This document shows positions 1 through 6,480 of a DNA stretch of 15,389 nucleotides, piece by piece. The notes beneath the pieces were generated by a model. It was not told the origin of the DNA, searched no databases, and saw only the letters and a program-made list of their open reading frames with translations. Numbering within the stretch: the stretch's first letter is position 1; every line of letters starts with the position of its first letter. The translations under genes were made by a program, and so were the position numbers. Source of the stretch: Bacteroidaceae bacterium (lineage in GTDB: Bacteria; Bacteroidota; Bacteroidia; Bacteroidales; Bacteroidaceae); NCBI GenBank assembly GCA_016302965.1, contig JAEDMP010000058.1:1-15389 (forward strand), read 5' to 3'.

Positions 1-1778
1 TCGAAGAGAATGTCATTGCCGGCAGGAGCAGAGAGCATCATGCCCATGCGCACACCATCGGCACCATATTTCTCAATCAAATCGATAGGATCAGGAGAGT
101 TGCCGAGACTCTTCGACATCTTTCTGCCAAGTTTATCGCGCACGATACCTGTAAAGTATACATTGCGGAATGGCACTTTCTGCATATATTCCTCACCGGC
201 CATAATCATACGTGCCACCCAGAAGAAGATGATGTCAGGAGCGGTCACCAGGTCGCTAGTGGGATAATAGTAATTGATTTCCTCGTTGCCGGGATTGTTG
301 ATGCCGTCAAAGAGCGAGACAGGCCAGAGCCAGGAGGAGAACCAGGTATCAAGGGCATCGTCATCTTGACGCAGGTCTGCAGCCTGAAGCGCATCGTTGC
401 CCGTAGCCTTGCGGGCCAGTTCCAATGCCTCGTCAATGGATTCTGCCACCACAAACTGTTCCTCCCCATAATAATAGGCAGGAATGCGGTGTCCCCACCA
501 GAGTTGGCGCGAGATGCACCAGTCCTGGATGTTCTCCAACCAGTTCTTGTAGGTAGACACATACTTGGCGGGATGGAACACGATTTCCCCATCCAACACG
601 GGTTTGAGGGCGATGTCGGCAAAATGGCGCATCTTGAGGAACCACTGCAGAGAGAGGCGAGGTTCGATGACCGTATCGGGATTGCGCTCCGAGTAGCCCA
701 CCTTATTATTATAGTCCTCTACCCGTTCCATCAGTCCGGCCGCTTCCAGGTCGGCGGCAATCTGTTTGCGGCATTCGAAGCGGTCCATACCCACATAGAG
801 GGGCGACTGGGCGGAGATGGTTCCGTCGGCATTGAAGATGTCGATGGTCTCGAGCTGGTGGGTCTTTCCGAGGGCATGGTCGTTGGCATCATGGGCGGGA
901 GTCACCTTTAGGCAGCCCGTACCGAATTCGATGTCCACATAGCGGTCCTCAATCACCGGCACCTCTCTTCCCACGAGCGGTACCACCACCTTCATTCCTT
1001 TGAGCCACTGGTTCTTGGGGTCTTTCGGGTTGATGCACATGGCCGTATCGCCCATGATGGTCTCAGGGCGGGTGGTGGCCACTACAGCATAGTAGCCCTT
1101 CTCGTCACGGTGGATTACGTTCTCCTCATCCGCCTTTTCCACTGCCGACGTGTCACAGCCGGGAGCCAGATAGTATTTGAGATGATAGAGTTTCGATTTC
1201 TCCTCATGATAGACCACCTCTTCGTTGCTGAGTGCGGTCTGTGCCTTGGGGTCCCAATTCACCATGCGGAGTCCACGATAGATGTAGCCTTTGTTATAGA
1301 GGTCGACAAACACCTTGATGACACTCTTCGAGCGGGTCTCGTCCATGGTGAATGCCGTGCGGTCCCAGTCGCAGGATGCACCCAGTCGGCGCAGCTGCTT
1401 GAGGATAATGCCACCATGTTCATGGGTCCAGTCCCAGGCATGGGTGAGGAACTCGTCGCGGCTGAGGTCATGCTTCTTGATGCCCTGTTCTGCCAGCCTC
1501 TTCACCACCTTGGCTTCGGTGGCAATCGATGCATGGTCTGTGCCCGGCACCCAGCAGGCATTCTTGCCTTCCATGCGAGCTCGGCGCACGAGAATATCCT
1601 GGATGGTGTTGTTGAGCATGTGTCCCATGTGGAGCACACCGGTCACGTTGGGTGGTGGAATCACCACGGTATAGGGCTCTCTGCCATCCGGCTTGCTACT
1701 GAAGAGTTTGTGGTCAATCCAATACTGATAACATTTCGATTCGACCTGTTTCGGGTCGTATTTGCTTTCCAATTCCAT
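1..1778 (-). CDS. valS: valine--tRNA ligase, C-terminus beyond window edge
   Basis: Class I aminoacyl-tRNA synthetase that charges tRNA(Val) in the cytoplasm. The reading frame is open from an ATG at 1778-1776 to the left edge, so about 592 residues of an expected ~870-880 are visible. The HIGH signature appears as PPPNVTGVLHMGH, with HMGH at residues 50-53. The KMSKS signature is intact at residues 553-557 (bases 108-122). The long stretch between them corresponds to the Rossmann fold interrupted by the CP1 editing domain, which removes mischarged Thr. The anticodon-binding domain and the terminal coiled coil must lie outside the window. The start at MELESKYDPKQVESKCYQYW fits the usual beginning of Bacteroidetes ValRS. 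An in-frame ATG at 1829-1827 would add 17 residues and overlaps the proS stop as TAATG; I consider it less likely. The gap to proS is 50 bases on the same strand, so co-transcription is plausible. Confidence 0.95.
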   Translation of the reverse strand, partial: MELESKYDPKQVESKCYQYWIDHKLFSSKPDGREPYTVVIPPPNVTGVLHMGHMLNNTIQDILVRRARMEGKNACWVPGTDHASIATEAKVVKRLAEQGIKKHDLSRDEFLTHAWDWTHEHGGIILKQLRRLGASCDWDRTAFTMDETRSKSVIKVFVDLYNKGYIYRGLRMVNWDPKAQTALSNEEVVYHEEKSKLYHLKYYLAPGCDTSAVEKADEENVIHRDEKGYYAVVATTRPETIMGDTAMCINPKDPKNQWLKGMKVVVPLVGREVPVIEDRYVDIEFGTGCLKVTPAHDANDHALGKTHQLETIDIFNADGTISAQSPLYVGMDRFECRKQIAADLEAAGLMERVEDYNNKVGYSERNPDTVIEPRLSLQWFLKMRHFADIALKPVLDGEIVFHPAKYVSTYKNWLENIQDWCISRQLWWGHRIPAYYYGEEQFVVAESIDEALELARKATGNDALQAADLRQDDDALDTWFSSWLWPVSLFDGINNPGNEEINYYYPTSDLVTAPDIIFFWVARMIMAGEEYMQKVPFRNVYFTGIVRDKLGRKMSKSLGNSPDPIDLIEKYGADGVRMGMMLSAPAGNDILF

Positions 1779-1828
1779 TGAATGATATTGATTTACGTGA
1801 GAAGAAAGAGAGCAATCCTTCCGCTCCA

Positions 1829-3310
1829 TTAATAACTCCTTGCGATGATGACACGACACTTGGCGGGCTTTCCGCTCACCATGTCGACACCGGGTGTCTG
1901 CTCGTAGGCAAAGGGCACGCAGCGGATAGTGGCCTGAGTCTCTTCCTTGATTTTGGCCTCGGTCTCGGCTGTTCCGTCCCAGTGGCAGAGGAAGAAGCCT
2001 CCGTTCTTGACGCGCTCCTTGAATTCCTCATAGTTGTCACACTCGTATACGCGTTCGTCCCTGTATTTGCGGGCCTTCTCGAAGATATTCTTCTGGATGT
2101 CCTCAAGCAGTTGTTCCACGTATTCGACGATGCCGTCCAGTGAGACGGTCTCCTTCTCGAGCGTGTCTCTTCTCATCACCTCGACGGTTCCGTTCTCCAG
2201 GTCGCGTCCACCCATCACTAGTCTCACGGGCACACCCTTGAGTTCGTAATCGGCAAACTTGAATCCGGGACGTTTGTTGTCGGCATCGTCATATTTCACG
2301 CTGATACCGGCCTTGCGGAGAGCGTCGATGACGGGAGCGAACTTGTCGCTGATGGCCTGCAGTTGGTCGGCACCCTTGGTGATGGGGATGATGACCACCT
2401 GTATGGGAGCCAAGCGCGGGGGCAGCACCAGTCCATTGTCATCCGAGTGGGTCATGATAAGCGCTCCGATGAGTCGGGTGCTCACGCCCCATGAGGTAGC
2501 CCATACGTATTCCGGCTTGTTCTCTTTATTAAGATAGGTAACGTCGAAAGCCTTGGCAAAATTCTGTCCGAGGAAATGGCTGGTTCCGCTCTGCAGTGCC
2601 TTGCCGTCCTGCATCATCGCCTCGATGGTATAGGTGTCGAGCGCACCGGCAAAACGTTCAGTCTCACTCTTCACACCCTGGAGCACGGGCACAGCCATCC
2701 AGTTCTCAGCGAAATCGGCATATACCTTCAGCATGCGCTTGGCTTCCTCCTCAGCTTCCTGCTTGGTGGCATGTGCGGTGTGGCCTTCCTGCCAGAGGAA
2801 CTCGGAGGTGCGCAGGAAGGGGCGTGTGCGCATCTCCCATCTCATCACGTTACACCATTGGTTGCACATCAAGGGCAGGTCGCGCCATGACTGAATCCAG
2901 TTCTTATAGGTATTCCAGATAATGGTTTCGGAAGTGGGACGGATAATCAGTTCCTCTTCGAGGCGGGCAGCCGGGTCCACCTCTACCCCACTCTTGTCCT
3001 CCTTGGCCCTGAGTCGGTAATGGGTCACTACGGCACACTCTTTGGCGAATCCTTCCACGTGTTCAGCCTCTTTGGAGAGGAATGATTTGGGGATGAGCAG
3101 GGGGAAATAGGCGTTCTGCACACCGGTTTCCTTGAACATCGAGTCGAGTTGTCTCTGCATTTTCTCCCAGATGGCATAACCGTAGGGTTTGATGACCATA
3201 CATCCTCTCACTGCCGACTGCTCAGCAAGGTCGGCTTTCACCACGAGGTCGTTATACCATTGGCTGTAATTTTCAGCCCTTTTTGTCAGTTCTTTCAGTT
3301 CTTTAGCCAT
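1829..3310 (-). CDS. proS: proline--tRNA ligase, archaeal/eukaryote-like (ProS type 3)
   Basis: Class II synthetase that charges tRNA(Pro). The chosen start gives 493 residues, typical for the short type that lacks the bacterial insertion editing domain. Visible motifs: RPTSET at 124-129, motif 2 region LRTSEFLWQEGHTAHAT at 166-182, GTSHFLGQNFAKAFDV at 242-257, and motif 3 region from GVSTRLIGAL (275) to PPRLAP (297-302). The C-terminal extension ends in the aromatic RSY, as in this type. In the extension, the positions where zinc-binding members have Cys pairs read HWDGTAETE and GVDMVSGKP, so zinc ligands appear lost; this is inference from memory of the family. The frame extends 21 codons upstream to 3373, but MAKELKELTKRAENYSQWYN is the family-like start and a promoter match lies inside the extra stretch (3343-3350). 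valS follows 50 bases downstream. Confidence 0.95.
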   Translation of the reverse strand: MAKELKELTKRAENYSQWYNDLVVKADLAEQSAVRGCMVIKPYGYAIWEKMQRQLDSMFKETGVQNAYFPLLIPKSFLSKEAEHVEGFAKECAVVTHYRLRAKEDKSGVEVDPAARLEEELIIRPTSETIIWNTYKNWIQSWRDLPLMCNQWCNVMRWEMRTRPFLRTSEFLWQEGHTAHATKQEAEEEAKRMLKVYADFAENWMAVPVLQGVKSETERFAGALDTYTIEAMMQDGKALQSGTSHFLGQNFAKAFDVTYLNKENKPEYVWATSWGVSTRLIGALIMTHSDDNGLVLPPRLAPIQVVIIPITKGADQLQAISDKFAPVIDALRKAGISVKYDDADNKRPGFKFADYELKGVPVRLVMGGRDLENGTVEVMRRDTLEKETVSLDGIVEYVEQLLEDIQKNIFEKARKYRDERVYECDNYEEFKERVKNGGFFLCHWDGTAETEAKIKEETQATIRCVPFAYEQTPGVDMVSGKPAKCRVIIARSY

Positions 3311-3342
3311 GACTATTCTGTGAATTTGTCGATTTTTGCTTG

Positions 3343-3350
3343 CAAAATTA
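3343..3350 (-). promoter_or_regulatory. candidate -7 element for proS
   Basis: The minus strand reads TAATTTTG, a full match to the Bacteroidetes TAnnTTTG element, about 32 bases ahead of the proS ATG. No TTG/TTTG is seen at the expected 20-base spacing upstream, so the -33 element is weak or absent. Confidence 0.5.
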
Positions 3351-3393
3351 CTAAAAATTCTTGGAAAACGCACTTTTTTTTGAATAAAAGCAT

Positions 3394-3401
3394 TAACTTT
3401 G
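3394..3401 (+). promoter_or_regulatory. candidate -7 element for the OmpA-like lipoprotein gene
   Basis: TAACTTTG matches TAnnTTTG and lies 41 bases ahead of the lipoprotein ATG, giving a leader of about 35 bases. The -33 element is not recognisable; a T tract (3374-3381) sits nearby. It is divergent from the proS promoter, 43 bases away. Confidence 0.55.
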
Positions 3402-3442
3402 CAGATTGAAATAGTTATTTTTAAACCAAAACCCTTAAAAAG

Positions 3443-4141
3443 ATGAAGATTTTAAAAGTATTTTCGTTTGTGCTTTGCCTTGGCATCATCCTGTCAGGCT
3501 GTAACAACACTCAGAAAGGTGCCGCTATCGGTGCTGGCGGTGGTGCTTTGCTCGGTGCTATCGTAGGTAAGATTGCCGGCAACACCGCTGTTGGTGCTGC
3601 TGTTGGCGCTGCTGTTGGTACGGGTGCTGGTGTCATCATCGGCAAGAAGATGGACAAGGCCAAGGCTGAGGCTGAAGCTGTGAAGAACGCCCAGGTACAG
3701 ACGGTGACCGACGCCAACGGTCTGCAGGCTGTGAAGGTGACCTTCGACTCCGGTATTCTCTTCTCCACCAGTTCTGCCACACTCGCTTCCGAGGCCAAGA
3801 CCTCTCTGACCGAGTTTGCCAAGGTGCTGAACAACAACTCCGGCTGCGACGTAGCCATCCAGGGCTACACCGACAATACCGGCTGGAAAAACTCCACCGC
3901 CGAGCAGAGCATCCAGAAGAACAAGGATCTCTCTCTGAGCCGCGCCAATGCCGTTTCTTCTTATCTGAAGAGCCTCGGCGTGTCCAGCGCCCAGATTAAG
4001 AGTGTTGATGGTTTCGGTCAGGAGAATCCCGTTGCTTCCAACGAGACCGCTGCCGGCAAGGCCCAGAACCGCCGTGTAGAAATCTACATGTATGCCAGCC
4101 AGGAGATGATCAACGCTGCCAATGCTGAAGCAGGCAAGTAA
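3443..4141 (+). CDS. OmpA-family outer-membrane lipoprotein with glycine zipper
   Basis: Predicted lipoprotein of 232 residues. A signal peptide MKILKVFSFVLCLGIILSGC ends in a lipobox LSGC (17-20), so Cys20 is the likely lipidated residue. Residues 26-67 are a glycine-zipper stretch of repeated GA/GAAVG units, a membrane-associated helix pattern. A short charged linker (69-82) leads to an OmpA C-terminal domain (about 98-218) with GYTDNTG (141-147), LSLSRANAV (163-171), GFGQENPVASN (190-200) and NRRVEI (209-214), the residues expected to bind peptidoglycan. The arrangement is like YiaD-type proteins and probably tethers the outer membrane to the cell wall. The ATG is placed so that the signal peptide begins at its first residue. 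mtgA follows after 21 bases, so the pair may be one transcript concerned with the cell envelope. The exact family member is not assigned. Confidence 0.92.
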   Translation: MKILKVFSFVLCLGIILSGCNNTQKGAAIGAGGGALLGAIVGKIAGNTAVGAAVGAAVGTGAGVIIGKKMDKAKAEAEAVKNAQVQTVTDANGLQAVKVTFDSGILFSTSSATLASEAKTSLTEFAKVLNNNSGCDVAIQGYTDNTGWKNSTAEQSIQKNKDLSLSRANAVSSYLKSLGVSSAQIKSVDGFGQENPVASNETAAGKAQNRRVEIYMYASQEMINAANAEAGK

Positions 4142-4162
4142 AACGACACACGGAACGACTGA

Positions 4163-4873
4163 ATGTTCAATATTTACAGACGATTCAAGCAAATCGTGAA
4201 ATGGATGGTGGTAGCCTTTTTCGGCTCCACCATTCTTGCTGTTGTGGCCTTCCGTTTCCTTCCCGTATGGTTCACGCCACTGATGTTCATCCGTCTTGGT
4301 GAGCAGATTGCGGAGGGCAAGGAAATCAAATTGCGTCACCACTGGGTGCCCTTGCGCGAGATGACTCCCTACATGCCACTGGCTGTCATCGCCAGCGAAG
4401 ACCAGCGTTTCCTCTCCCACCATGGCTTCGACTTCGAGGCCATCGAGAAGGCTGCCAAGCGCAACCGTCAGGACAACAAACGCAAGTTGGGTGCCAGCAC
4501 CATCAGCCAGCAGACGGCCAAGAACGTGTTCCTGTGGCCAGGCCGCACTTGGGTGCGCAAAGGGCTTGAGGCCTATTTCACAACACTCATCGAACTGATG
4601 TGGAGCAAGGAGCGCATCATGGAGGTCTACCTCAACTCCATCGAGATGGGCGATGGCATCTATGGTGCCGAGGCCGTAGCCCAATGGCATTTCAGCCTGC
4701 CTTGCTCCCAGCTGGCCAAGGGCCAGTGTGCCCTCATTGCCGCCACACTGCCTAATCCCCGCAAATACAGTTCTGCTGCGCCCTCGCCCTATATGGTGAA
4801 GCGCAAAAACAAGATTCTGCGAGAGATGAAATATATCGAAAAGCATAACGGTATGCCTTTCCGAAAAGAATGA
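4163..4873 (+). CDS. mtgA: monofunctional biosynthetic peptidoglycan transglycosylase
   Basis: GT51 glycosyltransferase that polymerises lipid II into glycan strands at the inner membrane. The 236 residues match the usual size of the monofunctional enzyme; no transpeptidase domain follows. A single N-terminal membrane segment lies at about 11-42, then the catalytic domain: EDQRFLSHHGFD (79-90) holds the first catalytic Glu (E79), GASTISQQTAKNVFLW (110-125) is the second GT51 signature, and EVYLNSIEMGDGIYGAEA (154-171) the later conserved block. It starts 21 bases after the OmpA-like lipoprotein stop with no promoter match between, so the two are probably co-transcribed. An intrinsic terminator begins 40 bases after the stop. 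Confidence 0.95.
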   Translation: MFNIYRRFKQIVKWMVVAFFGSTILAVVAFRFLPVWFTPLMFIRLGEQIAEGKEIKLRHHWVPLREMTPYMPLAVIASEDQRFLSHHGFDFEAIEKAAKRNRQDNKRKLGASTISQQTAKNVFLWPGRTWVRKGLEAYFTTLIELMWSKERIMEVYLNSIEMGDGIYGAEAVAQWHFSLPCSQLAKGQCALIAATLPNPRKYSSAAPSPYMVKRKNKILREMKYIEKHNGMPFRKE

Positions 4874-4912
4874 CTTTCCGGATAGAATCATTCCGAGACA
4901 GAGAGAAACATG

Positions 4913-4950
4913 AAAGCGACTACCCTCACAGGCAGTCGCTTTTCTTTCTT
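4913..4950 (+). terminator. intrinsic terminator after mtgA
   Basis: A perfect 9-bp stem AAAGCGACT (4913-4921) / AGTCGCTTT (4934-4942) with a 12-base loop is followed by a T-rich tail TTTTCTTTCTT. It is well placed to end the lipoprotein-mtgA transcript. The minus-strand reading has only TTT directly after the stem, so leftward termination would be weaker. Confidence 0.85.
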
Positions 4951-4995
4951 CAATAGGTATTAGTCTTTTAAGGTAAAAAAGATTGTTTTCAGGAT

Positions 4996-5040
4996 AACGA
5001 TTACAAAGGTAAACGATTTTTTCGAAACAAGCAAACGATT
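4996..5040 (+). repeat. three direct AACGATT heptamers
   Basis: AACGATT occurs at 4996-5002, 5012-5018 and 5034-5040, with starts 16 and 22 bases apart. The second and third copies flank or overlap the leftward promoter elements. A fourth copy, also followed by A, sits in another intergenic region at about 13343. Could be binding sites or chance in AT-rich DNA. Confidence 0.4.
5004..5035 (-). promoter_or_regulatory. leftward promoter match behind mtgA
   Basis: On the minus strand TTTG (5035-5032) is followed after exactly 20 bases by TACCTTTG (5011-5004), a full match to the Bacteroidetes -33/-7 arrangement. Transcription would start near 4998 and run leftwards into the mtgA terminator hairpin and then antisense to mtgA. 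No gene on that strand explains it, which suggests a small or antisense RNA. Confidence 0.5.
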
Positions 5041-5075
5041 GCCCATTTTTTTTCGTCAAAAATGAATGTGTTCCC

Positions 5076-5087
5076 ACACAATTGTGT
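5076..5087. repeat. 12-bp perfect palindrome ACACAATTGTGT
   Basis: Self-complementary sequence about 70 bases upstream of the MBL-fold gene's -7 element. It resembles an operator for a dimeric regulator, but nothing ties it to a protein and it is too far upstream to be a simple repressor site. Confidence 0.3.
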
Positions 5088-5158
5088 AATAATTGCAAAC
5101 AGAAACAAAAAAATAATCAAAAAGCTGCCCAACTCGCTCATTAGTGACTTTTTTTTCT

Positions 5159-5166
5159 TACCTTTG
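5159..5166 (+). promoter_or_regulatory. candidate -7 element for the MBL-fold gene
   Basis: TACCTTTG matches TAnnTTTG, 20 bases ahead of the ATG at 5187, giving a leader of about 15 bases. No clear -33 TTG is found at the right distance. Confidence 0.55.
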
Positions 5167-5186
5167 CAGTAAAATAAACCATCACC

Positions 5187-5990
5187 ATGCTTAGATTTAT
5201 CTCATTGGGTAGCGGTAGTAGTGGCAACTGCTACTTTCTTTTTACTGACTCCGACGGACTCATCATAGACTCGGGAGTGGGCATCAGGTCTCTGAAAAAA
5301 CACTTCAGAGACTATGGCCTTTCCCTTCCCAGCATCCATCATATCGTGGTCACCCACGACCATGCCGACCATGTGAAATCGGTGGGCAATCTCAGCAGCG
5401 ACCTCCATCTGCCCGTCTACACCACATCCAAGATACACCAGGGCATCATCAAGAACTACTGTGTATCGAAAAAAATCCCCTTCGACCTTCAGCATCTGCT
5501 GCAAAAGGACGAGACCATCACGCTGGGCGACTTCACGGTCACTCCCTTCGGCGTTCCTCATGACAGCACTGAGTGTATCGGTTTTCAGATCGTGGCCGAC
5601 GACACCACCTTCTGCATCATCACCGATGCAGGCTGCGTGACCGACAGCATGAAGCCCTTCATCTCCAATGCCAACTATCTGGTCATCGAGGCCAACCATG
5701 ACGAGGAGATGCTCAAGTCGGGTCCCTATCCCGAACATCTCAAGCGTCGCATCTCCAGCGGCAACGGCCATCTAAGCAATCTCCATTGCGCTCAGGCAAT
5801 CGCCGAAAATGTCACGGAAAAAATCAAACGCGTGTGGCTTTGCCATCTGAGTGAGGAGAACAACCATCCCGAATTGGCCCGGAAAACGGTGGCTTCTGTT
5901 CTGGCCAGCTATGGCATTGTCGTAGGAAAGGACCTGGAGCTCGAAGTACTGAAAAGAAAGAATCCTTCCGGCATCTACGATTTGGTATAG
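5187..5990 (+). CDS. MBL-fold metallohydrolase, WalJ/YycJ-like
   Basis: Cytoplasmic hydrolase of the metallo-beta-lactamase fold, 267 residues, with no signal peptide. The opening MLRFISLGSGSSGNCYFL is characteristic of the YycJ/WalJ group. Metal ligands are visible: the THDHADH motif at 56-62, H125 in PHDS, D147 in TDAG and H220 in CHLSEENN. SGNGHLSN (191-198) is a further conserved block. Group members are thought to act on nucleic acids; an exonuclease role has been described in Gram-positive bacteria, but the substrate here is not established. The gene stands alone, with a -7 element 20 bases upstream, and is convergent with the small gene at 6038. Its final codons form one arm of a terminator hairpin (5958-6006). 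Confidence 0.9.
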   Translation: MLRFISLGSGSSGNCYFLFTDSDGLIIDSGVGIRSLKKHFRDYGLSLPSIHHIVVTHDHADHVKSVGNLSSDLHLPVYTTSKIHQGIIKNYCVSKKIPFDLQHLLQKDETITLGDFTVTPFGVPHDSTECIGFQIVADDTTFCIITDAGCVTDSMKPFISNANYLVIEANHDEEMLKSGPYPEHLKRRISSGNGHLSNLHCAQAIAENVTEKIKRVWLCHLSEENNHPELARKTVASVLASYGIVVGKDLELEVLKRKNPSGIYDLV

Positions 5991-6006
5991 ATGCGGAAGG
6001 ATTCTT
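5958..6006 (-). terminator. hairpin terminator embedded in the 3' end of the MBL-fold gene
   Basis: AAGAATCCTTCCG (5958-5970) pairs with CGGAAGGATTCTT (5994-6006), and inside it CATCTA (5972-5977) pairs with TAGATG (5988-5993) with one bulged G. The result is 19 base pairs around a 10-base loop. Read leftwards, the stem runs into a T-rich tail CTTTCTTTTC, so it suits the convergent gene at 6038-6409. The rightward tail (CCTGTTCCC) is poor, but the stem may still protect or end the MBL transcript. Confidence 0.8.
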
Positions 6007-6037
6007 CCTGTTCCCGGCCTTGCGGGGGTGCGGGCAG

Positions 6038-6409
6038 CTATGCACCCTCATTGTTCTGTTCCCATTCTTCCCATTCTCTCATGGCTTCCTTCCAGTCGGT
6101 GGCTCCATTGGCCAGCGCCTCCTGTTCTTTGGCGGCCTCATCGCGTGCTCTGTCGCGGGCACGTTTCTCCTTCATCGATGCAATGGTGGCATCGTCGAGG
6201 ATTTGTATGGCTCCGCGCTTGATGGCAGCGTGCAGTTCCTCTTCGCCGAAGGCTTTGCCCTGCTCGTTGAAATCGGAAATATTAAACTCGAAATTCACCC
6301 GCAACTGGTGTCGGATGGCTTTCTGCTGAAACCGGGTGCCTGCATTCTTCTTGCGCAGCAGCATCCCGATGATGTCTATCTCATGTTGAGAGAATTTGTT
6401 TCTTCCCAT
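6038..6409 (-). CDS. conserved hypothetical protein, charged helical C-terminus
   Basis: A 123-residue soluble protein without signal peptide or membrane segment. I recognise it only as a type of small protein seen in Bacteroidales, without known function. Residues 1-75 look folded (MGRNKFSQHEIDIIGMLLRK, then RHQLRVNFEFNISDFN and a GAIQILDDATIASM helix start). Residues 78-117 are a strongly charged Lys/Arg/Glu helix that may form a coiled coil. The R/K-rich N-terminal half could contact nucleic acid, but that is a guess. It lies 71 bases downstream of hutI on the same strand, with no clear promoter or terminator between, so read-through from the hut operon is possible. The leftward hairpin at 5958-6006 ends it. 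Confidence 0.8.
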   Translation of the reverse strand: MGRNKFSQHEIDIIGMLLRKKNAGTRFQQKAIRHQLRVNFEFNISDFNEQGKAFGEEELHAAIKRGAIQILDDATIASMKEKRARDRARDEAAKEQEALANGATDWKEAMREWEEWEQNNEGA

Positions 6410-6480
6410 AAATATTCTATCAGGTAATGTAAAGGGGGTGGATAATGCTTCATGCCACCGGTGTTGTTTTCAATAATGAT

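Larger units (their letters stand above)
4874..5186. other. intergenic region between mtgA and the MBL-fold gene
   Basis: This 313-base AT-rich region has no supportable protein gene. It holds the mtgA terminator (4913-4950), three direct AACGATT heptamers (4996-5040), a leftward promoter match (5004-5035), a 12-bp palindrome (5076-5087) and the -7 element of the next gene (5159-5166). A long minus-strand open frame enters from the antisense of mtgA but reads as a shadow. Confidence 0.7.

Noticed and set aside
1110..1781. A 223-codon plus-strand frame opposite valS
   Set aside because: Antisense shadow; the valS reading contains HIGH and KMSKS signatures and continues without stop.
3311..3373. 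Longer proS N-terminus starting at 3373
   Set aside because: The added residues (MRFPRIFSNFASKNRQIHRIV) do not look like ProRS, and a -7 promoter element lies within them.
3494..5098. A 534-codon minus-strand open frame antisense to the lipoprotein and mtgA genes
   Set aside because: It overlaps two genes with clear motifs on the other strand, its translation has low-complexity His/Gly/Leu runs with no domain, and codon bias readily opens such antisense frames. The orphan promoter nearby is kept as a separate RNA hypothesis.
6426..6470. Possible terminator between hutI and the small gene (GGTGG/CCACC and CACCGGTG)
   Set aside because: Only five base pairs with a 13-base loop and no T tract; not convincing as an intrinsic terminator.
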